Positions 13,292 to 18,520 of a stretch of DNA of 18,520 nucleotides are shown here, in pieces. A model generated the notes under the pieces. That model saw nothing but the letters and a program-made list of their open reading frames with translations. It ran no database searches and was not told where the DNA came from. Every line of letters starts with the position of its first letter. The stretch's first letter is position 1. The position numbers and the translations under genes were made by a program. The DNA comes from Duncaniella sp. (lineage in GTDB: Bacteria; Bacteroidota; Bacteroidia; Bacteroidales; Muribaculaceae): positions 1-18,520 of the forward strand of contig NZ_JAIDEN010000040.1 in NCBI RefSeq assembly GCF_029054785.1. Direction: 5' to 3'.

Positions 13292-14623
13292 TCATTCGAT
13301 CTCTCCTGAATGGGCGCGGCGGTAGGCCCGCACTCCATAGGCGGTGATCACGATGAAACAGATCAGAGGTATGATGAAGGAAAGATTTGTCGACGGGAGA
13401 TCGCCTGCGCTGATGCCTGAGTCAATGACGAGGGCCTGGAGCGGGGGAAAGACAGAGCCGCCGAGGATCGACATGATGAGTCCGGCGCTGCCGAATTTGA
13501 CGTTGTCGCCGAGTCCGCGGAGGGCGATACCATAGATTGTCGGGAACATGAGCGACATGCAGGCGCTGATGCCTACAAGGCAATAGACTCCTGAGCGGTC
13601 AGTCATCACTATCGCACCGACCGAGAAGATGGCGGCAAGAATTCCGAGGATTGACAGGAGTCGGCCTGGGGCTATGTATTTCAGGAACCATGTGCACACG
13701 AAGCGGCTGCATGTGAAGCATATCATCGCTGCGATGTTGAATTTCTGTGAAAGGATTTCGGCGCTTCGCTCGTCCATGCCTTCGGACATGAACACGTGGG
13801 TGCCATACTGGATGATGAATGTCCAGCACATCACCTGGGCGCCTACATAGAAGAACTGGGCGATGACACCTTCGCGGTAGTTCTTGATCGCTGCCAGTTC
13901 ACGCAGGGCTGTGGAGAGCTTTTTGCTTGAACGGGTGTCGCCGGCCTTGGGCATCTTGAGCAGGCGCACAAGTAGAATGATGACAAGAAGGACTGCCGCG
14001 ATGTAGATATAGGGCTGGATGAGTACCCAGAGATCATCGCTTTTCACCTGCTCGAATTCTTCGGGTGAGAGAAGGGAACGCTGTGCGGTGTCAAGCGGAT
14101 GGAGACGTTCCTGGACGAAGTGCATGGCGACATACATTCCTGCCAGTGCGCCGATCGGGTTGAATGCCTGTGCGAGATTCAGACGGCGCGTGGCGCTTTC
14201 TTCAGGTCCCATGCAGTAGATGTAGGGGTTGCAGCTCGTCTCAAGGAAGGACAGGCCGCAGGTCATGATGAAATAAGCGAGCAGGAAAGGGTAGTAGAAG
14301 CCTGCCATCTGTGCGGGGATGAACAGGATGGCTCCGGCGGCATAGAGCGAGAGGCCGAGCAGGACTCCGGCTTTGTAGGAGTAGCGCTGGATGAAAAGCG
14401 CGGCCGGGAAGGCCATGCAGAAGTAGCCGAGATAGAAGGCGACCTGGACCAAGGCTCCTTCAGTGACGCTCATGCGGAAGATTTTGGAGAATGCTTTGAC
14501 CAGCGGTCCGGTGATGTCATTTGCAAAGCCCCAGAGGGCGAAACATGAAGTGATGACGATAAAGGGTAACAGAAGGCTTACGCCATCGCGTGAGAGTAAC
14601 GATGCTTGTTTTGATGAACTCAT
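13292..14623 (-). CDS. fucP: L-fucose:H+ symporter (MFS)
   Basis: FucP imports L-fucose with a proton across the inner membrane. The 443-residue protein matches the length of Escherichia coli FucP (438) and has about twelve hydrophobic segments. The two acidic residues essential in the E. coli protein (Asp46 and Glu135) appear to correspond to Asp36 in GFANDITGPL and Glu128 in FLETSCNPY. Family members also carry other sugars such as glucose or galactose, but the fkp neighbour supports fucose. A -7 box lies about 50 bases upstream of the ATG at 14623. No fucose-degrading genes (isomerase, fuculokinase, aldolase) are nearby. Confidence 0.9.
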   Translation of the reverse strand: MSSSKQASLLSRDGVSLLLPFIVITSCFALWGFANDITGPLVKAFSKIFRMSVTEGALVQVAFYLGYFCMAFPAALFIQRYSYKAGVLLGLSLYAAGAILFIPAQMAGFYYPFLLAYFIMTCGLSFLETSCNPYIYCMGPEESATRRLNLAQAFNPIGALAGMYVAMHFVQERLHPLDTAQRSLLSPEEFEQVKSDDLWVLIQPYIYIAAVLLVIILLVRLLKMPKAGDTRSSKKLSTALRELAAIKNYREGVIAQFFYVGAQVMCWTFIIQYGTHVFMSEGMDERSAEILSQKFNIAAMICFTCSRFVCTWFLKYIAPGRLLSILGILAAIFSVGAIVMTDRSGVYCLVGISACMSLMFPTIYGIALRGLGDNVKFGSAGLIMSILGGSVFPPLQALVIDSGISAGDLPSTNLSFIIPLICFIVITAYGVRAYRRAHSGEIE

Positions 14624-14672
14624 GAGTTATTAGATGACTGTATGATCTGAAGTTTAGGCGTTTTTTAACGTG

Positions 14673-14680
14673 CAAATTTA
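14673..14680 (-). promoter_or_regulatory. Predicted promoter of fucP-fkp
   Basis: TAAATTTG on the minus strand is an exact TAnnTTTG match, and a TTG lies 22 bases upstream (14703-14705) as a possible -33 element. The leader would be about 43 bases. The remaining bases up to the rnz promoter (about 14706-14890) are purine-rich without a recognisable gene; a short palindrome AGCTTAAAAAGCT (14732-14744) is the only element seen there. Confidence 0.55.
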
Positions 14681-14893
14681 CAATAAATCGTTGATATATC
14701 CCCAATAAATGGCTGCCGGAATTACCGTTGGAGCTTAAAAAGCTGGGAAAATCGGTGAAAACGGTTGGAAGATGGCGGTTTGAGGATATCTGAAACTTGC
14801 AGAATGTCGCGGAAATTGATTTGGAGCTGATTTTTGAATGTCGGGAAAATTGGCGGGCGTTTGCGGAATTTGATGAAATTTTTGACCGGTTTC

Positions 14894-14926
14894 TTGATTG
14901 TGTTCGGGGATTTTATGTTACATTTG
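14894..14926 (+). promoter_or_regulatory. Predicted promoter of rnz, close to the start codon
   Basis: TACATTTG (14919-14926) matches TAnnTTTG. TTG triplets at 14894-14896 and 14898-14900 give spacers of 22 and 18 bases. The start would fall at about 14931-14934, directly before the rnz ATG at 14935, which predicts a leaderless or nearly leaderless mRNA. Confidence 0.55.
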
Positions 14927-14934
14927 CTGTTGTA

Positions 14935-15852
14935 ATGGCAAAATTTCAGATCAATATTCTCGGATGCGGTTCTGCGACGCCCACGGCGCGGCATCAGCCG
15001 TCGTGTCAGGTCGTGAATTTCCGCGATAAGCTTTTTATGATTGATTGCGGCGAGGGTGCGCAGTCGCAGTTCCGCCGCATGGGGCTGAAGTTTTCGCGTC
15101 TCAACCATATCTTTATATCCCATCTTCACGGCGATCATCTTTTCGGATTGCCGGGACTGCTTTCGACTATGGCGCTCCATGAAGTCAGCGGATCGGTGAC
15201 GGTTCACATTTTCCGTGACGGCGCGCGTCTGCTGAAGGAGTGGATGGATTTTTTCAACCGCAATTCGCCGTTTGAGATTGTCTACGATGTCATCGAGGAG
15301 GGTGAACGCCGCGTGGTTTATGAGGACGGAGGCCTGACGGTGGAGACTTTTCCTCTCTACCACCGCACACCCTGTACGGGGTTCATATTCCGTGAGAAAC
15401 CGAAACTGAGACATCTGCGCGGTGATATGGTGAAATTCCACAATGTCCCGATTGCGATGTTGCAGGCTGTAAAAGAAGGAGCGGATTTTGTCAGGGACGA
15501 CGGATCAGTCGTGGCTAACGCACTGCTTACCACTCCTGCCGATCCCTCTGTCAGCTATGCCTATTGCAGTGACACGATGATGGATCAGCGCGTGGCTGAT
15601 GACATCCGTGGGGTCGATACGGTCTATCACGAGGCCACTTATGACAATTCGATGGCAGAGCAGGCCCGTGAGCGCGGCCACTCGACAGCCCGCCAGGCTG
15701 CGGAAATCGCTCTTGCCGCCGGTGCGCGCCGGCTGATCATCGGTCATTTTTCAAAACGCTATAATTCCGAGGAATTGCTCCTTCGGGAGGCCGGAGAAGT
15801 TTTCCCGGATGTGACTCTGGCCAATGAGGGCCTGAGAGTCGATCTTGAATAG
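14935..15852 (+). CDS. rnz: Ribonuclease Z
   Basis: RNase Z is a metallo-beta-lactamase-fold endonuclease that cuts the 3' trailer from tRNA precursors. The 305-residue product has the short-form (RNase ZS) length. The zinc-binding motif HLHGDH spans residues 63-68, with the remaining ligands at His143 (YHRTP), Asp213 (CSDTMMD) and His271 (GHFSKRY); His249 in GHSTA is the conserved additional active-site histidine. The chosen ATG starts the typical first strand MAKFQINILGCGSATPT. The frame is open for a further 46 codons upstream, but that stretch contains the promoter and does not resemble the family. The next gene follows after 28 bases. Confidence 0.95.
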   Translation: MAKFQINILGCGSATPTARHQPSCQVVNFRDKLFMIDCGEGAQSQFRRMGLKFSRLNHIFISHLHGDHLFGLPGLLSTMALHEVSGSVTVHIFRDGARLLKEWMDFFNRNSPFEIVYDVIEEGERRVVYEDGGLTVETFPLYHRTPCTGFIFREKPKLRHLRGDMVKFHNVPIAMLQAVKEGADFVRDDGSVVANALLTTPADPSVSYAYCSDTMMDQRVADDIRGVDTVYHEATYDNSMAEQARERGHSTARQAAEIALAAGARRLIIGHFSKRYNSEELLLREAGEVFPDVTLANEGLRVDLE

Positions 15853-15880
15853 AAAGTTACTTAAATCAAATAAAATACTT

Positions 15881-17668
15881 ATGCAAAATCGTATCATCGA
15901 GCGCATAGTCGCGCTCCGCAAGGAAATGAATGAAGCCGGCGTCAAGGCTGTGGTGTTGCCCCGCACTGACGCGCATCTGAGTGAGTATATCTCGGATCAC
16001 TGGCATATCGTCCGCTATCTCAGTGGGTTCACCGGATCGGCCGGAACGATGGTTGTGACTGACAAAGAGGCTCTTCTGTGGGTCGACAGCCGCTATTTCC
16101 TTCAGGGTGCGCAGCAGATCGAGGGCACCGGTATCGTTCTTATGAAAGACGGTCTGCCTGACACTCCGTCAATCGTTGAGTATCTCTGCGAGAATCTGTC
16201 GGAGGGTGACAAGGTCGGAGTCAATGGAATGCTGATGTCTATTGACGAGACTGCCGCTCTGCGCAGCCGTCTCAATGCCGCCGGTATCGGTCTTGATGTT
16301 GATTTTGATCCGATTGACCGAGTGTGGTCTGATCGCCCGGCGCTTCCGTCGGACAAGATTTTTATCCACGATGAAAAATATGCCGGAGAGTCGGCCTCAA
16401 GCAAGATTGGCCGGATCCTCGAATCTGCCAAGGCTCAGGGCGCTCAGGCTTATTTTACTTCAGCGCTTGATGAAATCGCCTGGCTGCTCAACATCCGTTC
16501 GAACGATGTGCCATGCAACCCGGTTGCGACTTCGTTTCTCTATGTAGCTCCTGAGGGAAGCACCCTGTTTGTTGATAATGCCAAGATGACACCTGAAGTC
16601 CGGGAATATCTGGCTGAAGCCGGTGTGGGCGTGGCTCCATATACTTCGGTGCTTTCCGCACTGGCTGCATTGCCGTCGGATGTCAAAGTCCTTCTCAGCG
16701 GGTCGAGAGCTTCCGGCGCGATCGCCCATGTCCTTGATGGCCGTTATGTCAAAGGCGATTCCCCCGTAGCGCTTCCTAAGGCAGTCAAAAATGAAGTACA
16801 GATCGCCGGTATCCGTCAGGCTCATCTTCGCGACGGCGTGGCGATGGTGCGTTCTCTGATGGAAATCGAGCGCATCATGGCTGCCGACGGACATCTGACA
16901 GAAATGGATGTGGCCGACATTCTGCTCAAACATCGCTCCAAAGGAGATCTCTATTTTGATCTGAGCTTCGAGAGCATCTGCGGTTTCGGGGCTAACGGTG
17001 CGATTGTTCATTATACAGCCGATGAAACCAGCAACACAACCATCACCAAAGGCAATCTGCTGCTGATCGACTCCGGCGCTAATTATTTTGATGGGACCAC
17101 GGACATCACCCGCACGATCGCCGTCGGCGAACCGTCGGCTGACATGCGCCACGATTTCACTCTGGTGATGAAAGGCCACATCGCTGTCGCTACCGCCATC
17201 TATCCCGAAGGAACCCGCGGCGCCCAGCTCGACGCTCTTGCCCGCATGCCGCTTTGGAAAGAGGGTAAAAGCTATCTCCACGGCACCGGTCATGGAGTAG
17301 GCCATTTCCTCAATGTCCATGAAGGTCCGCAGAGCATCCGCCTGAACGATACTCTGGCCCACCTTACTCCCGGTATGCTCACTTCCAACGAGCCTGGTGT
17401 ATATCTTGCTGACCGCTACGGTATCCGCTGCGAGAACCTCGTGCTCACTATTCCTTATGAGGAAACAGAGTTCGGAAAATTCTACGCTTTCGAGACAATA
17501 ACCCTCTGTCCGTTTGACCGTGCGCTGTTCGACACCTCGATCATGTCAGCAGAAGAAATCAAATGGGTCGATGACTATCATAAGACCGTCTATGACCGTC
17601 TCGCCCCGCTGATGGAGGCTGACGAGCGTGAATGGCTTGCAGCTGCGACTGCACCTCTGAATAATTAA
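15881..17668 (+). CDS. Aminopeptidase P family protein (peptidase M24B)
   Basis: Enzymes of this family remove the N-terminal residue from peptides whose second residue is proline. The 595-residue product has the long three-domain layout of eukaryotic cytosolic aminopeptidase P: two creatinase-like N-terminal domains (about 1-135 and 150-295) and a C-terminal pita-bread catalytic domain (about 305-540), followed by a short tail. The dinuclear metal ligands are Asp397 and Asp408 (LIDSGANYFDGTTDITRT), His471 (HGTGHGVGH), Glu504 (SNEPG) and Glu518 (RCENLV). No signal peptide is seen, so it is cytosolic. I chose the ATG at 15881; upstream in-frame codons start only with TTG and overlap rnz. It is probably in an operon with rnz and the next gene. 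Confidence 0.94.
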   Translation: MQNRIIERIVALRKEMNEAGVKAVVLPRTDAHLSEYISDHWHIVRYLSGFTGSAGTMVVTDKEALLWVDSRYFLQGAQQIEGTGIVLMKDGLPDTPSIVEYLCENLSEGDKVGVNGMLMSIDETAALRSRLNAAGIGLDVDFDPIDRVWSDRPALPSDKIFIHDEKYAGESASSKIGRILESAKAQGAQAYFTSALDEIAWLLNIRSNDVPCNPVATSFLYVAPEGSTLFVDNAKMTPEVREYLAEAGVGVAPYTSVLSALAALPSDVKVLLSGSRASGAIAHVLDGRYVKGDSPVALPKAVKNEVQIAGIRQAHLRDGVAMVRSLMEIERIMAADGHLTEMDVADILLKHRSKGDLYFDLSFESICGFGANGAIVHYTADETSNTTITKGNLLLIDSGANYFDGTTDITRTIAVGEPSADMRHDFTLVMKGHIAVATAIYPEGTRGAQLDALARMPLWKEGKSYLHGTGHGVGHFLNVHEGPQSIRLNDTLAHLTPGMLTSNEPGVYLADRYGIRCENLVLTIPYEETEFGKFYAFETITLCPFDRALFDTSIMSAEEIKWVDDYHKTVYDRLAPLMEADEREWLAAATAPLNN

Positions 17669-17694
17669 CGAACTGAAAATAACTGTAAAAAAAC

Positions 17695-18231
17695 ATGGCT
17701 TTGATCATACCCGTAAGGGGATTTACGCCCGAAATCGGCGCCGATACCTTCCTGGCGGAAAATGCCACGGTCATCGGTGATGTGGTGATGGGCAGCGAGT
17801 GTAGCGTCTGGTTCAACACTGTCATCCGCGGAGATGTCAATTCGATCCGTATCGGCAATCGGGTCAACATCCAGGATGGCTCGGTTCTCCACACATTATA
17901 TAAGAAATCGACAATTGAGATTGGCAACGATGTCTCCATCGGTCATAATGTCACGATTCACGGTGCGAAAATCCATGATTATGCCCTGATTGGAATGGGC
18001 GCGGTTGTCATGGATGACGCTGAAGTGGGCGAAAACGCTCTCGTAGCCGCCGGATCGGTCGTGCTCTCGCGCACCAAAATCGGCCCGAATGAACTTTGGG
18101 GTGGAGCGCCCGCGAAATTCATTAAAATGGTCGATCCGGAGACCTCACGCGAGCTGAATACGAAAATAGCCCGCAACTATCTGATGTATTCACGCTGGTA
18201 CACAGATCCGGACGCCCCGACAGATTTCTGA
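17695..18231 (+). CDS. Gamma-class carbonic anhydrase-like hexapeptide-repeat protein
   Basis: The 178-residue protein is a left-handed beta-helix of hexapeptide repeats (for example VIGDVVMG, IRIGNRVNI, IEIGNDVSIG) with a C-terminal helix, as in gamma carbonic anhydrases and the YrdA/PaaY group. The three zinc-binding histidines are visible: His66 (VLHTLY), His84 (IGHNVTIHG) and His89. The conserved RGD (45-47) and Gln60-Asp61 are also kept. The acidic loop carrying the proton-shuttle glutamate of the archaeal enzyme Cam is absent, as in most bacterial members. True carbonic anhydrase activity is therefore unproven. It lies 26 bases after the aminopeptidase gene and is followed at once by a terminator. 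Confidence 0.9.
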   Translation: MALIIPVRGFTPEIGADTFLAENATVIGDVVMGSECSVWFNTVIRGDVNSIRIGNRVNIQDGSVLHTLYKKSTIEIGNDVSIGHNVTIHGAKIHDYALIGMGAVVMDDAEVGENALVAAGSVVLSRTKIGPNELWGGAPAKFIKMVDPETSRELNTKIARNYLMYSRWYTDPDAPTDF

Positions 18232-18241
18232 AACAACACAG

Positions 18242-18267
18242 AAAAGGCAGTGTCATAACTGTCTTTT
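18242..18267 (+). terminator. Rho-independent terminator of the rnz operon
   Basis: A 10-bp stem of AAAAGGCAGT (18242-18251) with ACTGTCTTTT (18258-18267), containing one G-U pair and a 6-base loop, lies ten bases after the stop of the carbonic anhydrase-like gene. The A-rich 5' side and T-rich 3' side are typical of an intrinsic terminator. Confidence 0.7.
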
Positions 18268-18281
18268 AGCAACTGTTTGAC

Positions 18282-18327
18282 AGAGAGGATCTGGACTTTC
18301 AGCTAAGTGAAAGTCCAGATCCTCTCT
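18282..18327. repeat. Perfect 20-bp inverted repeat
   Basis: The arms 18282-18301 and 18308-18327 are exact reverse complements with a 6-base loop. It follows the terminator and ends exactly where the dispersed repeat begins at 18328. It has no U-run of its own. It may be a second, bidirectional terminator for a convergent neighbour outside the window, or part of the adjoining repeat. Confidence 0.75.
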
Positions 18328-18478
18328 AAGAGGTTGTTTAAAAACAATAGTTAAAATCTGAGCGAAAGTTTTGAGGTGGATATGGATCTGAATCGAAGGA
18401 GCATAGCGAGCTATGTGGCTGAGATGAAGAGCCATAGGCGCCCAAAACTTTCGCAGGCGACGGTATTGTTGTTTTTTT
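18328..18478 (+). repeat. Structured intergenic element, right copy of the dispersed repeat
   Basis: The first 35 bases (18328-18362) match 43-77 in inverted orientation with one mismatch. The rest is a set of nested inverted repeats: AACAATA 18343-18349 with 18464-18470, a perfect 12-bp pairing of 18362-18373 with 18443-18454, TATGG 18381-18385 with CCATA 18432-18436, and an inner CATAGC/GCTATG hairpin at 18402-18415. It ends in a run of seven T residues (18472-18478), like an intrinsic terminator. This nesting suggests a folded RNA or a palindromic mobile unit. No transposase or credible reading frame is present. The remaining bases to the window end (18479-18520) show nothing clear. Confidence 0.6.
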
Positions 18479-18520
18479 CTGTCAATAATTTCATGTCTGA
18501 GAATTTTTAAAGTTACCTTA

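Noticed and set aside
14797..14934. In-frame upstream extension of rnz by 46 codons
   Set aside because: It begins only with TTG, contains the predicted promoter, and does not resemble the RNase Z N-terminus, which starts cleanly at the ATG at 14935.
14722..15441. 239-codon open frame on the minus strand opposite rnz
   Set aside because: It overlaps rnz, whose full catalytic motif set is in the other strand, and the translation resembles no family.
16460..17362. 300-codon open frame opposite the aminopeptidase gene
   Set aside because: The peptidase metal ligands lie in the plus-strand frame; the minus-strand translation has no recognisable motif.
18253..18435. 60-codon minus-strand open frame in the right-hand structured element
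   Set aside because: It consists of the arms of inverted repeats and has no independent coding evidence; the palindromes explain the sequence.

Overview
The window looks like chromosomal DNA from a member of the order Bacteroidales, probably a gut Muribaculaceae-like species (family placement is inference). The evidence is the gene content: fkp with fucP, the gene order lysS-gpsA-pgi, a Bacteroidetes-length LysS, and a TatA/TatC pair without TatB. It is also the promoter style: good matches to the Bacteroidetes -7 element TAnnTTTG lie just upstream of fabD, tatA, lysS, the toxin-antitoxin pair, fucP and rnz. No rRNA, tRNA, CRISPR array, transposase or prophage gene was seen.

Layout. (1) 1-2109, minus strand: fabD (malonyl-CoA:ACP transacylase) followed by a DUF2156 protein. 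(2) 2311-5149, plus strand: a tightly packed run tatA-tatC-mtnN-luxS-AlbA_2-domain gene with overlapping or nearly overlapping stops and starts. It combines minimal Tat protein export with the two successive enzymes that recycle S-adenosylhomocysteine and make the AI-2 precursor. (3) 5150-5595: a gene-free stretch of about 445 bases, rich in secondary structure, with a likely terminator, a candidate structured small RNA on the minus strand with its own promoter-like box, and two further stem-loops. (4) 5596-9750, minus strand: lysS-gpsA-pgi. (5) 9876-10451: a small AT-rich toxin-antitoxin island (YafQ-type toxin, unplaced antitoxin) with a terminator and a 19-bp palindromic operator overlapping the promoter. 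(6) 10490-14623, minus strand: fucP then fkp, a cassette that imports L-fucose and converts it directly to GDP-fucose. (7) 14935-18231, plus strand: rnz (tRNA 3' processing), an M24B aminopeptidase P-like protease and a gamma-class carbonic anhydrase-like protein. (8) 18232-18520: a terminator, a 20-bp perfect inverted repeat, and a nested palindromic element. The first 35 bases of that element recur, inverted, at positions 43-77 at the other end of the window.

Most protein-coding genes are recognisable housekeeping genes with intact catalytic residues. I did not find a clearly new multi-gene system. The most promising unexplained signals are non-coding: the folded region at 5239-5371 (minus strand) and the dispersed, highly structured repeat at 18328-18478 with its partial copy at 43-77. 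The promoter-embedded palindrome of the toxin-antitoxin pair and the apparently near-leaderless rnz transcript are smaller points worth testing.
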